A stretch of 64,000 nucleotides of DNA from Terriglobus albidus (GCF_008000815.1 NZ_CP042806.1:1302001-1366000), one strand, 5' to 3'; shown: positions 1 to 9,081, counted from the stretch's first letter. Notes: generated by a model from the sequence alone, not told the origin. Made by a program: numbers and translations.

Positions 1-863
1 CCTTCCCGTATGTCGGCCGCAGTTTCTGGCAGGGCTTTCACGCACAGCTGCACGGCTTGTATCCGAAGCTGACGACCGTGGGTGAGGTCTTCAATCCCGA
101 TGCAACGATCGTCTCGTCGTTTGCCGGAGGAGTGACGCGGAACAGCCTCGACACCGGCCTTGATACGCCCTTCGACTTTCCCAGCTACTTCGCGCTGCGG
201 GATGTCTTTGTGAAGGGTGAACCCATGACGAAGCTGGCGGAGACGCTGCGTATGGATGCTCTCTATCCACATCCTGAGCGTCTGACTCCCTTCCTTGGCA
301 ATCACGATACGACCCGGTTCCTCTGGGAGAAGGGCGCCACGCTGCCGCGGCTCAAGCTTGCCTTTGCTGTGTTGTTGACCATGCGTGGCATGCCGCAGAT
401 CTACTCCGGCGATGAGATTGCGATGACCGGCGGCGAAGATCCTGATAACCGCAGAGATTTTCCCGGTGGCTGGGCCGGCGATCCCCAGAATGCCTTTACC
501 TCTGGCGGCCGGAGTACGCAGCAGGCAGAGATGTATGACTGGGTTCGTGAGTTGGCAATACTTCGCAGCAGATGCGACGAGCTGCAACGCGGGGAAGAGC
601 AGGTCCTGCTCGCCGACAAAGACACGATGGTCTACGTCCGTGGCGACGCTCTCAATCTTGCAGCGAATGGGAAGCGCAGAGTCATCGTCGCGATCAACCG
701 GTCACAGGAGAGCCGTTCGATACAGCTCGCCACGTCTGACACCAGCCTTGCCGGTGGTAAGACGATCGAGATGTTGCTTGGGAGCGGCACAATTGATTCG
801 TCTGCCGAGTACCTTGAGCTCAAGCTCCTAGGAGAGTCGGTTACGGTCTTCAGTATCCACTAA
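1..863 (+). CDS. Alpha-amylase family (GH13) enzyme, 3' part only
   Basis: The gene enters from the left edge; the reading frame is open from base 3, so the apparent TTG start at 57 is not the true start. It is a retaining alpha-glycoside hydrolase acting on alpha-glucans. Visible landmarks are TVGEVF, which matches GH13 region III with the catalytic acid Glu, and FLGNHDTTRF, which matches region IV with the stabilising Asp. RGMPQIYSGDEI follows, typical of the end of the (beta/alpha)8 barrel, and then a beta-rich C-terminal domain. The nucleophile Asp and any signal peptide lie outside the window. It is followed 89 bases later by a GH16 gene on the same strand, which fits a glucan-degradation cluster. 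The exact substrate cannot be told. Confidence 0.9.
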   Translation, partial: FPYVGRSFWQGFHAQLHGLYPKLTTVGEVFNPDATIVSSFAGGVTRNSLDTGLDTPFDFPSYFALRDVFVKGEPMTKLAETLRMDALYPHPERLTPFLGNHDTTRFLWEKGATLPRLKLAFAVLLTMRGMPQIYSGDEIAMTGGEDPDNRRDFPGGWAGDPQNAFTSGGRSTQQAEMYDWVRELAILRSRCDELQRGEEQVLLADKDTMVYVRGDALNLAANGKRRVIVAINRSQESRSIQLATSDTSLAGGKTIEMLLGSGTIDSSAEYLELKLLGESVTVFSIH

Positions 864-952
864 TCACTGTTGTATCCCTCCCTTGTATCCATCCCCTTTG
901 GGAACGCTACCGCGTTCCCCATCTTTTTGAAACCAGCTATAGTCAGGTACGA

Positions 953-1819
953 ATGTCTGGTATCGGATCAGCCTTTGTTGCCGGCCTGCTGTTGCTGTGC
1001 TCTGTCCGGCAGGCAGTGCCCGCCTCTGTTCACGCCCACTGGAAGCTCACCTGGAGCGACGAGTTCAATGGTGCTGACCGTGCGGCGCCGGATCCGGCAA
1101 AGTGGTCAATCGTTACCGGTGGCCGCGGCTTTGGCAACCATGAACTGGAGCAGTACACCGATCGCAGTGAGAATGTTCGCCAGGAGCATGGCCACTTGGT
1201 GATCACAGCCCTCAAGGAGGCATTCACCGGAACGGACGGCATTGCGCGTGAGTACACCTCGGCTCGTCTGCAGACGAAAGGGAAGTTTGCACAGAAGTAC
1301 GGCCGCTTTGAAGCTCGTATCCGTATTTCGAAGGGACAGGGGATGTGGCCGGCGTTCTGGCTTCTGGGTTCTGATATTGACGCCGTGGGTTGGCCGGCGT
1401 GCGGCGAGATCGATGTCATGGAGAATGTCGGCTTCGAACCCGCCAAGGTGCATGGCACGTTGCACGGTCCGCGCTACTCCGGCGATAGCCCGCTGACCGG
1501 GGCTTATACGCTGCCGCACGGAGCGTCCACCACCCCAGCCAGCAAAGCCGGCCGGGGACCCCGGGCGTTCAGCGACGACTTCCATGTGTATGCGGTCGAA
1601 TGGAATGAACACGAGATCCGCTTCTTTGTCGACAACCATCTCTACGAGACCCAGACGACGGACAGCATCCCGGGCAATAAACGTTGGGTCTTCGATCATC
1701 CCTTCTATTTGTTGTTGAATCTCGCGGTCGGTGGAGACTGGCCGAAGAATCCGGATGAGACGACACAGTTTCCGCAACAGATGCTTGTGGACTACGTTCG
1801 CGTCTATCAACGGCGGTAA
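953..1819 (+). CDS. Secreted GH16 endo-beta-glucanase (laminarinase-like)
   Basis: A 288-residue glycoside hydrolase family 16 protein. Residues 1-24 look like a signal peptide with a hydrophobic core, so it acts in the periplasm or outside the cell. The catalytic signature is GEIDVMENVG, with E152, D154 and E157 as the ExDxxE nucleophile, helper and acid/base triad of the family. WSDEFNG near residue 35 is the usual start of the GH16 jelly roll, and HVYAVEWNEHEIRFFVDN is the usual late strand set. Length fits a single-domain laminarinase. The likely substrate is a beta-1,3 or mixed-linkage glucan; this is inferred from family only. It lies between GH13 and GH1 genes in the same direction, suggesting joint expression. 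Confidence 0.92.
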   Translation: MSGIGSAFVAGLLLLCSVRQAVPASVHAHWKLTWSDEFNGADRAAPDPAKWSIVTGGRGFGNHELEQYTDRSENVRQEHGHLVITALKEAFTGTDGIAREYTSARLQTKGKFAQKYGRFEARIRISKGQGMWPAFWLLGSDIDAVGWPACGEIDVMENVGFEPAKVHGTLHGPRYSGDSPLTGAYTLPHGASTTPASKAGRGPRAFSDDFHVYAVEWNEHEIRFFVDNHLYETQTTDSIPGNKRWVFDHPFYLLLNLAVGGDWPKNPDETTQFPQQMLVDYVRVYQRR

Positions 1820-1859
1820 GTCATACTGTTGTTCGTAGCCACTAAAGGAGTTTGCTGAG

Positions 1860-3320
1860 ATGTTGCTTTCTTTTTCCAGACGCAGATTTGCGCAACTCTT
1901 CGGCGCCGCCGCTGCGGCGCTTCCGTTCCGTGGGTTCGATGCACTTGCAGCAGCTCCTGGTGACGCTGCTGCCACTCGGCCACTGGCCTTTCCAAAGGGA
2001 TTCCTCTGGGGCTCTGCAACCGCCTCTTACCAGGTAGAAGGGGCAGCTAAGGAAGACGGGAGGGGACACTCGATCTGGGACACTTTCTCGCATACGCAGG
2101 GAAAGACGCATAACGGCGATACCGGCGACGTGGCCGACGACTACTACCATCGTTATCGCGATGACATCCGCCTGATGAAGGATCTCGGGCTTACCGTCTG
2201 CAGGTTTTCGGTGTCGTGGTCACGCATCTTCCCCAATGGCACGGGTTCGATAAACCAGCAGGGCGTTGATTTCTATAAGAAGATGGTCGATGCCATGCTG
2301 GAGGCTGGGATTCAGCCCTATTGCACGTTGTATCACTGGGATCTGCCGCAGGCGTTGCAGGATAAGGGGGGATGGGAGAACCGTGATACGGCGCAGGCAT
2401 TTGCAGATTACGCTGGGTATGTCGCTTCCAAGCTGTCTGACCGCGTAAAGCATTTCATGACGACCAACGAGATCCGTAGCTTTGTGGAGCTCGGTTATCG
2501 CGAGGGGATTCACGCTCCGGGATTGCGCCTGGACCGCGCAAAGGTCGCGCAGATCGCGCACCATGCGGTGCTGGGACATGGGCTGGCCGTACAGGCCATC
2601 CGCGCGAAGGCCGCGAGCGGTACACGTGTGGGTCTGGCGGAAAATCCTACCGTTACGAATCCCGCGATCGAGACCCCAGAGCATATCGCGGCGGCGCATA
2701 AGGCCTTCCGCGAGGAGAATGCGATGTATCTCTCAGTGATCATGGAAGGCCGCTACACAGACTTGTACTTGAAGCAGCTCGGCGCTGATGCCCCGAAGTT
2801 TACGCCGGAGGAACTGCGTACGATTGCGAGTCCGTTGGACTTTGTCGGGATCAACGTCTACGCGCCCACGTATGTCCGAGCCGATGCCGGTGAGCGGGGA
2901 TATGTGATGATCACGCCGCCAACCTCGTTTCCTAAGATGGCGAGCCCATGGCTGACCGTAGGGCCAGAGAGTCTGTACTGGGCGCCGAAGCTGATTCACG
3001 ATCTCTGGAAAGTGAAGGAGATGTACATCACGGAGAACGGTGCGTCTTCGGATGATGTGGTCGCTGCGGATGGTCACGTTTACGATACTGACCGCGTGAT
3101 GTATCTACGCAACTATCTGACTCATCTGCAGCGCGCTATCAGCCAGGGTGTTCCGGTGAAGGGTTATTTTCTCTGGAGTCTGCTGGATAACTTTGAGTGG
3201 GCTGATGGATACAGCAAGCGCTTCGGCATTGTGTACGTGGACTTTGCTACGCAGAAGAGGATTCCGAAGCTGAGTTCGCAGTTTTATGCGGATGTGATTC
3301 GGCGGAATGGGCTTGGATAG
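1860..3320 (+). CDS. Tat-exported GH1 beta-glucosidase
   Basis: A 486-residue family 1 glycosidase. The N-terminus SRRRFAQLFG followed by an Ala-rich stretch is a twin-arginine signal, so the folded enzyme is probably sent to the periplasm. The barrel starts at FPKGFLWGSATASYQVEG. The acid/base Glu is E204 in MTTNEI; most GH1 enzymes have NEP here, so the Pro to Ile change is unusual. The nucleophile is E392 in YITENG. The end has the usual WSLLDNFEW. A good ribosome site (AAAGGAG) precedes the ATG. It lies 40 bases after the GH16 gene, so it may finish the oligosaccharides made by that enzyme. Sugar specificity is not readable. Confidence 0.92.
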   Translation: MLLSFSRRRFAQLFGAAAAALPFRGFDALAAAPGDAAATRPLAFPKGFLWGSATASYQVEGAAKEDGRGHSIWDTFSHTQGKTHNGDTGDVADDYYHRYRDDIRLMKDLGLTVCRFSVSWSRIFPNGTGSINQQGVDFYKKMVDAMLEAGIQPYCTLYHWDLPQALQDKGGWENRDTAQAFADYAGYVASKLSDRVKHFMTTNEIRSFVELGYREGIHAPGLRLDRAKVAQIAHHAVLGHGLAVQAIRAKAASGTRVGLAENPTVTNPAIETPEHIAAAHKAFREENAMYLSVIMEGRYTDLYLKQLGADAPKFTPEELRTIASPLDFVGINVYAPTYVRADAGERGYVMITPPTSFPKMASPWLTVGPESLYWAPKLIHDLWKVKEMYITENGASSDDVVAADGHVYDTDRVMYLRNYLTHLQRAISQGVPVKGYFLWSLLDNFEWADGYSKRFGIVYVDFATQKRIPKLSSQFYADVIRRNGLG

Positions 3321-3349
3321 GGTCGACGGGTGACTATTCTTTTTGATCT

Positions 3350-3444
3350 GTCATCCTGAGCGTGAGCGAAGGACCCGTTTTGTTTCCTCGTCACTGAAGA
3401 CGGCGGGTGGGAAGCAGATTTCTCCGCCTCGCTACGAAATGACA
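3350..3444. repeat. Intergenic palindromic repeat, family R1 (GTCAT-ended)
   Basis: It begins GTCATCCTGAGCGTGAGCG and ends CTCGCTACGAAATGAC. Related ends occur at 32326-32411 and 60471-60644, and one arm occurs as a fragment near 9178-9192. The element has no credible gene. Multi-copy intergenic palindromes of this kind resemble REP/BIME-like sequences. Together with the next repeat it fills the 323-base gap between the GH1 and GH92 genes. Confidence 0.6.
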
Positions 3445-3462
3445 AAACAAAAAACGGTAGAT

Positions 3463-3617
3463 GGGTGGGAGCAGCGGGCTTCAGCCCGCTGGTACATCTC
3501 GCAAAAGAGATCGGGCTTTAGCCCTGGGCTCCTATCACAAATGCCCAGGGCTAAAGCCCAACTCTTGATGACTGCTTGACCGAGGGCTTCAGCCGGCTTC
3601 AGCCCTCGGCTCCCACC
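3463..3617. repeat. Compound palindrome of GGGCTTCAGCCC type
   Basis: The stretch opens with GGGTGGGAGC and closes with GGCTCCCACC, which are inverted copies. Inside are several shorter palindromes: CGGGCTTCAGCCCG, a GGGCTTTAGCCCTGGGC / GCCCAGGGCTAAAGCCC pair, and a GAGGGCTTCAGCC / GGCTTCAGCCCTC pair. It could fold into a multi-branched structure. It lies between two convergent genes and may also help end transcription, but no U-tract is seen. Confidence 0.6.
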
Positions 3618-3643
3618 GGAAATACTACAACGACGAGCCGCGC

Positions 3644-5932
3644 TTACTGCGCAAGCTCGAAGCGTAATGTTCCGCCCTGCTTCAGCGCGTCGTGTGTGAG
3701 TTGAGAGTCAGTGATCTTCTTCCCATTCCAGGTAACCTCGCGGACGGTGAACTTTCCGGCTTCGGCGCCTTTCGCGATGACGTGCAGCTTCTGCCCATTG
3801 GGTAAGGAGATAGTCGCGTCGTCAAAGCGTGGAACACCCAAGGTGTAGACCGGTACGCCGGGGCATACCTGGTAGAGGCCGAGTGCGCTGAGCACATACC
3901 ATGCGCTCATCTGCCCGGCATCGTCGTTGCCTGCAAGACCGTCGGGACCATCTTTGTATTGGCTGTCCAGAATGGAGCGCACGTGTTGTTGTGTCTTCTC
4001 CGGAGCGCCTGCCACTGCGTATAGATAGGCGATGTGATGGCTGGGCTCATTGCCGTGCTCGTAGTAGCTCTTCGCGAAGAGCTCGTCGAGTTTCGCGACG
4101 AACTTTTCCCGGCCGCCGAGATACTCCATCAGTCCGGGAACATTCTGCGGAACGAAGAAGGTGTACTGCCATGGCAGGCCTTCCGTGATCCACGAGGCGT
4201 GCGCTGTTGGATCGAAGGGGGCGGCCCATGAGCCATCGCTGTTACGTCCACGCGCGAAACCTGTCTTCGGGTCGATTACGTTCCGCCAGTTCTCTCCGTG
4301 CTTTGCGAAGAGGGCGGCATCTTCGGTGTGTCCCAGAGCCTTGGCAAAGCGGGCCAGCATGGCGTCGTCGTAGGCGTACTCCAGCGTGCGCGAGACCTGC
4401 TCGTTCCGATGGAAGGCGTCGTCGATGTGGTCTTCCAGTGGGATGTAGCCGTACTTCAGATACGAGTCCAGGCCGCGACGGCCCTTACCGTCGAGATATT
4501 CGGCGCGATTCTGCGGAATGGTCAGCGCATTTTTGCGCATCAGTGTGTAGGCGCTCTCGGTGTCAAAGCCGCGAATGCCCTTCTCCCATGCATCGATGAT
4601 CATGGAGACCGAATGATCGCCGACCATCTCGGAGGTGTAGCTGTTCCATGCCGGGAAGATGGGAAGATAGCCGCCCTGCTCTCCCTTGGTGATGATCGAC
4701 TGCAGCATTGAAGCTTCAAGCTTCGGATCGAGGATCATCATCAATGGCGCCTGGGCGCGGAAGATATCCCATACCGAGAAGTCATCGAATTGCGTCTGTC
4801 CAGCAGCCACGTGTTCCGGTGTGCCGTGATCGTGGAAGCGTGGATAGGTGCCGCTCACGTCGCTGTAGGTGCGGGGCTGCAGCATGGCGTGATACAGCGA
4901 GGTATAGAAGACGGTCTTAGCCGGATCGTTGCCGGCGATCTGGATGCGGCCCAGTGCATCGTGCCATGCTTTGTGAGCGGAGGCCTCGATACGCTTCGCA
5001 TCCCAGTCAGCAATCTCTGCGTGAAGGTTGCGCCGCGCCTCCGCTTCGGAGACGAATGAGCTGCCCACGCGCACCGTGATGGTCTCTCCCTTGTGAACAG
5101 CGCCGAAATGGAGATATGCACCGAAGCCGGGCCGGGGAGCCGAGACCGGATTCGTGGCGGCAGCCGCCGACGCTCCACCGGTGGAGGTCATCATCTTCGG
5201 GACAACAACGACGCCCGCGGGCTTGCCGTCACCGACCTGCTTCGTGACCCCGTCATGTGCCGCCGCGCCAATGTAGGTTCCGACCGAGGTGACAGGATGG
5301 TCGAACTCGGCAACATACCAGGCGCTGTATCCCGCGGGTTTGCCGGAGCCGGCGTACTCGCGGCGGATCGGCACCTCCGCGGTTACTTCTTTGACCGCAG
5401 CGCTGACATTCACCCAGCCCTCTCCGGCACGGGCGTTGTTCTCGAAGACGATCCATCCGTCCGCGGAATCTTCCGTGAAGGTAAAGCGAAGAATGCCTGC
5501 GCGTGAGGTGGCGGTGACGTAGGCGGTTGCATGGGCATCGGGAAGATCGACCGTATAGGAGTACGGTGTTGCGTGCTCGCTGGTGCGGTCAAAACTGGAA
5601 GAGCGCTCGACGGCGTCTGTTTTCAGGGTGTCGGTACCGGGCATTAGAGTTACGCTGCCGTAGTCAGGGACACAGCTCCCACTCAGAAAGTGAGTCGCGC
5701 GAAGTCCCTGGATCCGTGTGTCGGGGAAGTAGTACGGCGCGACGCATTTGATCTCTCCCGCGCGTGTCTGCGGTGTCCAGTGCGTCATCGCGAAAGGGAC
5801 GCCGACGGCAGGATAAGTCTGGCCCTCGTTCTGCGTTCCGGTGAGCGGATGCACCAGGTCTTCCGGTGTGGTCTGGCTGAGAGAGGGAAGGCTAAGCAGA
5901 GAGGCAACAACGATTGGGATCAGTCGGGACAT
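3644..5932 (-). CDS. Secreted GH92 alpha-mannosidase
   Basis: A 762-residue glycoside hydrolase family 92 protein, a calcium-dependent inverting exo-alpha-mannosidase family. The start at 5932 is preferred because it gives a clean signal peptide (MSRLIPIVVASLLSLPSLSQ); an in-frame ATG at 5980 would add 16 charged residues ahead of it. Family landmarks are VHPLTGTQNEGQTYPAVGVP at the N-terminus, SVWDIFRAQAPL in the middle, HGNEPSHHIAYLY, and GNDDAGQMSAWYVLSALG near the C-terminus. It is probably periplasmic and trims mannose from glycans such as N-glycans or yeast mannan. It is convergent with the GH1 gene and followed upstream by a same-strand aminotransferase gene. Confidence 0.93.
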   Translation of the reverse strand: MSRLIPIVVASLLSLPSLSQTTPEDLVHPLTGTQNEGQTYPAVGVPFAMTHWTPQTRAGEIKCVAPYYFPDTRIQGLRATHFLSGSCVPDYGSVTLMPGTDTLKTDAVERSSSFDRTSEHATPYSYTVDLPDAHATAYVTATSRAGILRFTFTEDSADGWIVFENNARAGEGWVNVSAAVKEVTAEVPIRREYAGSGKPAGYSAWYVAEFDHPVTSVGTYIGAAAHDGVTKQVGDGKPAGVVVVPKMMTSTGGASAAAATNPVSAPRPGFGAYLHFGAVHKGETITVRVGSSFVSEAEARRNLHAEIADWDAKRIEASAHKAWHDALGRIQIAGNDPAKTVFYTSLYHAMLQPRTYSDVSGTYPRFHDHGTPEHVAAGQTQFDDFSVWDIFRAQAPLMMILDPKLEASMLQSIITKGEQGGYLPIFPAWNSYTSEMVGDHSVSMIIDAWEKGIRGFDTESAYTLMRKNALTIPQNRAEYLDGKGRRGLDSYLKYGYIPLEDHIDDAFHRNEQVSRTLEYAYDDAMLARFAKALGHTEDAALFAKHGENWRNVIDPKTGFARGRNSDGSWAAPFDPTAHASWITEGLPWQYTFFVPQNVPGLMEYLGGREKFVAKLDELFAKSYYEHGNEPSHHIAYLYAVAGAPEKTQQHVRSILDSQYKDGPDGLAGNDDAGQMSAWYVLSALGLYQVCPGVPVYTLGVPRFDDATISLPNGQKLHVIAKGAEAGKFTVREVTWNGKKITDSQLTHDALKQGGTLRFELAQ

Positions 5933-6025
5933 AGGTATCACAATGGCTTCAGGATCGTGGAGCGGTGAGAGATGGTGCATGACAAGGCGGGCAGGTTACG
6001 AACCTGCCCACCCGGACGGGAAAAT

Positions 6026-7327
6026 CTAAGCTTTCTTGCCTGCGGCGAGCTCGCCGATGGCATTGACGAAGCGGTCCAGGTCCGCGAGCGTCGTGTAAAC
6101 GTGAGGCGTGACGCGGATGCAGCGCACTCCCTCATAGTCGATGCCGACCGTATGGATCTTGTAGCGGTCGAACAATGTGTTCATTAACTCTGTGGGCGTA
6201 TATCCCTCGACACTGACTCCGCAGATGGCGCAGGAGAAGCGAGGATCGAGCGAGGTATGGAGCGTTACGCCCTTAATCTCACGTACTCGAGTTGCCCAGT
6301 AGCTCTTCAGGTAATGGATACGCTCCTGCTTGCGGCGGGATCCGATAGCCTCATGAAAGTTGATGGCCTCGCCGATACCCTGCTCGATGGGGAAGCTGCG
6401 TGTTCCAAGGGCTTCGAACTTGCGGATGTTGGGGCTGTGCGGATCACCGTAGCAGGTCAGCGGCCATAGCTTCGCGATCTTTTCCTGCTTCACCCACATC
6501 ATGCCTGACCCGATGGGGGCGGACAGGAACTTGTGCAGGCTGGTGCCGAAGTAGTCGCAGTGCAGGTCGGGAATCCTGAAGTCCAGCAGCCCGAAGGAAT
6601 GTGCGCCGTCGACAATGACTTCGGCCCCGTGGGCATGCGCCATATCGGCGATCTGCTGCACCGGCATGATCTGGCCTACCCAGTTGACGACGTGGGTGAT
6701 GTGCACCAGCTTCGTGCGCGGCGTCATCGCCTGCTCGTAGGTCTTTACGATGGCGTCTACGTCTTCTACCGGGAACTTGAAGGTGACCTGTTTGTAAACG
6801 ATGCCGTCGCGCTCTGCCCGCTGGCGGTAGGCATTCATCATGTTGGGGTAGTCGAACTTGCAGCCGACTACCTCGTCGCCTGTCTTGAGGGGCAGGCCGT
6901 AGATGATGGTGTTCAGCGCCTCGGTCGCATTCCGGTTGATAGCGATCTCTTCAGCGGAGGCGCCTGCCAGCCGCGCAAGTTTTTGACGGAGCGGCTCGCG
7001 GCCCTGATCCAGGATCTGCCACATGAAGTACGAAGGCCCCTCGTTCGTCATCTGGTTATAGCGGGCGACTGCCTCCTGCACGACAATCGGGGCGGGGGAG
7101 ACGCCGCCATTATTAAGGTTCAAGATAAGCGGGCTCACCGAATAGCCACGCTGGATCACGCTCCAGAAGTCCTCGTTCTGCGCCACCGTCGCCGCATCGT
7201 GATGATGGACAGCGCTGGCCGCCGCCTGCCACTCCTCCGCATGCGCCTGCTGGAAAAAGCTGTTCGATGAAAATGCGCCGGCTAGGGCGGTCAGCTTCAG
7301 GAAGGAGCGACGATCGTGCTGGGCCAT
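6026..7327 (-). CDS. Tat-exported class V aminotransferase (isopenicillin-N epimerase-like)
   Basis: A 433-residue fold-type I PLP enzyme of aminotransferase class V. The preferred start at 7327 gives MAQHDRRSFLKLTALAGA, a clear twin-arginine signal; a second ATG lies 18 bases upstream at 7345. PLP landmarks are VDGAHSFG, with the Asp that contacts the pyridine nitrogen, and YFGTSLHKFLSAPIGSG, with the Schiff-base Lys (K266). The nearest named relatives are isopenicillin-N epimerase-like and cysteine desulfurase-like proteins, but the substrate is unknown. Export of a PLP enzyme is what the Tat signal predicts. The gene is divergent from an oxidoreductase gene, and the 338-base gap holds several palindromes. 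Confidence 0.85.
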   Translation of the reverse strand: MAQHDRRSFLKLTALAGAFSSNSFFQQAHAEEWQAAASAVHHHDAATVAQNEDFWSVIQRGYSVSPLILNLNNGGVSPAPIVVQEAVARYNQMTNEGPSYFMWQILDQGREPLRQKLARLAGASAEEIAINRNATEALNTIIYGLPLKTGDEVVGCKFDYPNMMNAYRQRAERDGIVYKQVTFKFPVEDVDAIVKTYEQAMTPRTKLVHITHVVNWVGQIMPVQQIADMAHAHGAEVIVDGAHSFGLLDFRIPDLHCDYFGTSLHKFLSAPIGSGMMWVKQEKIAKLWPLTCYGDPHSPNIRKFEALGTRSFPIEQGIGEAINFHEAIGSRRKQERIHYLKSYWATRVREIKGVTLHTSLDPRFSCAICGVSVEGYTPTELMNTLFDRYKIHTVGIDYEGVRCIRVTPHVYTTLADLDRFVNAIGELAAGKKA

Positions 7328-7351
7328 ACCAGCAATGTAGGGCATGCTGTT

Positions 7352-7362
7352 CTGTTACGTAA
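7352..7362. promoter_or_regulatory. CTGTTACGTAA motif upstream of the aminotransferase gene
   Basis: This 11-base string is identical to the left part of a perfect palindrome at 17899-17919 ahead of a TonB-dependent receptor gene. It lies 25 bases upstream of the preferred aminotransferase start. A shared regulator is inferred, not shown. Confidence 0.3.
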
Positions 7363-7368
7363 ACAACG

Positions 7369-7401
7369 CTTCACCGTGAAGACTTTGGCGTTCACGGTGA
7401 A
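7369..7401. promoter_or_regulatory. Tandem operator-like palindromes TTCAC(C/G)GTGAA
   Basis: Two 11-base palindromes, TTCACCGTGAA centred on 7375 and TTCACGGTGAA centred on 7396, lie 21 bases apart, about two helical turns, so both face the same side of DNA. The first extends to CTTCACCGTGAAG. They lie between the divergent aminotransferase and oxidoreductase genes, closer to the former. This is the layout of a dimer-of-dimers repressor site. Confidence 0.45.
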
Positions 7402-7490
7402 AACCCTGTTGGCATCAGTGGTTTGCGGTGGGAAGTAGTGCTTGCAGCGGATTTAGTTCAAATCGCCATCATAATTTCGTCAAACCATTG

Positions 7491-7503
7491 TTCCGTGACG
7501 GAA
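7491..7503. promoter_or_regulatory. Operator-like palindrome TTCCGTGACGGAA
   Basis: A perfect 6+1+6 inverted repeat lies 163 bases ahead of the Gfo/Idh/MocA gene in an otherwise gene-free gap (7346-7665). Function is inferred from symmetry and position only. No convincing -35/-10 pair was identified in the gap. Confidence 0.3.
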
Positions 7504-7665
7504 ATGGGATGCGAGATGCCGAATTTCACCGGAAGTGTGTAAGATTGTCGCGCTTCTCAAGTCGTTCAGAATTCGTCGGCTTGAGATCGGCTGATCGGCG
7601 ATTGTTTCTTCCGCAAACGAATCAGGCGCCGCTGGCACAGCCGCAACTAACAAGAGGGATGAGTC

Positions 7666-9057
7666 ATGGAAGCAGAGAAGAGCACGAAGAACACGACCTA
7701 CTCGCGCCGGCGGTTTCTGAAGACCTCGGCCACTGCCGCGGTCGCTGCCGGATTTCCGGCGATTGTTCCAAGTTCGGTTTTCGGACAGAACGCCCCCTCG
7801 AACCGCATCAACATCGGAGCCATTGGCGTCGGCCGTATCTCCCGCACGCACGATCTGCCTAATCTCTGGAAGTACGACCAGGCGCGCATCCTCGCCGTCT
7901 GCGATCTGGATGCCGGCCGCGTTCAGGCGGGCAGGGAATTGATTGACGGTGTCTATGCCAAAAAGACCGGCAAGCCCTATCAGGGGACGTTGGGCTACAG
8001 CAATTATCACGAGCTGCTGGCTAACAAGGATATCGATGCGGTTGTGATCTCCACGCCGGATCACCAGCACGCCATTCTTGCTGTCTATGCGGTTCGTGCC
8101 GGCAAGGATGTGTATCTACAAAAACCGGCTTCGCTCACCATCGAGGAGGGCAGGCGCATGGCGGACGAGGTCAAGAAGTCAGGCCGCATCCTGCAGATCG
8201 GTTCGCAGCAGCGGTCGTGGAAGCAATTCCGTCGCGCCTGTGAGCTGGTACGGAATGGACGCATCGGAGACATCAAGCACGTCGAGATCGGCCTGCCAGG
8301 CGATCCTTCGGGCGGTAACCCGGCGCCGATGCCGGTGCCGGCGGGCTTCAACTACGACGCCTGGCTTGGCTCTACGCCCGAGGTGCCGTATACGCTGGAT
8401 CGCGTTATGCCCACCCATGGTTTCGATCGTCCCGGCTGGTTGCGCTGTGAACAATTCGGCGCCGGCATGATTACGGGATGGGGTGCCCACCACGTCGATA
8501 CCGCGCACTGGGGCATGAATACGGAGCTTACAGGTCCGGTCGAGATCTGGGGGACGGCGGAGTTCCCGACCTCCGGATTGTGGGATGTCCATGGACCCTT
8601 CAAGACCAACGCCGTCTATGCGAATGGCGTGACGATGACGATCAGCGGAGAGTTCCAGAACGGCATCAAGTTCTATGGCACCAAGGGATGGATCTTCGTT
8701 TGCCGTGATGAACAGGCATCGCCTACGGCTGCCGCGGGCGAGAAGGCAAAGATCGAGCCGCTGGTGGCAAGTGATCCGAAGATCCTCGACAGTGTTATCG
8801 GACCGAACGAGACCCATCTCTACTACAGCGAAGATCAGCATGGAAACTGGCTCGACTGTATCCGCTCGCGCAAGGAGCCTATTGCTCCGGCAGAGATTGG
8901 ACACCGGGCTTGCTCCACCTGTCTGCTGCATCACATTGCGATGAAGACCAAGCGTCGCTTGCATTGGGATCCGATGAAAGAGCGCTTTGTGAAGGATGAC
9001 GATGCGAACCGGTATCTCAGCCGTACGCAGCGTGCGCCGTATACGTTGCCGGTTTAG
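7666..9057 (+). CDS. Tat-exported Gfo/Idh/MocA family oxidoreductase
   Basis: A 463-residue NAD(P)-dependent dehydrogenase-type protein. Residues 13-40 (SRRRFLKTSATAAVAAG and onward) form a twin-arginine signal. The Rossmann fold starts at INIGAIGVGRIS (residues 48-59) and continues to AVCDLD. The catalytic Lys of the EKP motif is present as QKP (K163), so the Glu is replaced. GWGAHHVDTAHWG carries the usual His residues of the C-terminal domain. Family members oxidise or reduce sugars, inositols or glycosides; some exported members act as glycosidases or lyases with bound NAD. The setting among glycosidases suggests sugar modification in the periplasm. The start follows a GAGGG ribosome site. 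Confidence 0.88.
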   Translation: MEAEKSTKNTTYSRRRFLKTSATAAVAAGFPAIVPSSVFGQNAPSNRINIGAIGVGRISRTHDLPNLWKYDQARILAVCDLDAGRVQAGRELIDGVYAKKTGKPYQGTLGYSNYHELLANKDIDAVVISTPDHQHAILAVYAVRAGKDVYLQKPASLTIEEGRRMADEVKKSGRILQIGSQQRSWKQFRRACELVRNGRIGDIKHVEIGLPGDPSGGNPAPMPVPAGFNYDAWLGSTPEVPYTLDRVMPTHGFDRPGWLRCEQFGAGMITGWGAHHVDTAHWGMNTELTGPVEIWGTAEFPTSGLWDVHGPFKTNAVYANGVTMTISGEFQNGIKFYGTKGWIFVCRDEQASPTAAAGEKAKIEPLVASDPKILDSVIGPNETHLYYSEDQHGNWLDCIRSRKEPIAPAEIGHRACSTCLLHHIAMKTKRRLHWDPMKERFVKDDDANRYLSRTQRAPYTLPV

Positions 9058-9081
9058 CAGGTTGAAGAGTAGTCCAGAACT

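Noticed and set aside
3343-3579. 78-residue plus-strand open frame between the GH1 and GH92 genes
   Set aside because: It lies wholly inside palindromic repeats that recur elsewhere in gaps, and it has no ribosome site.
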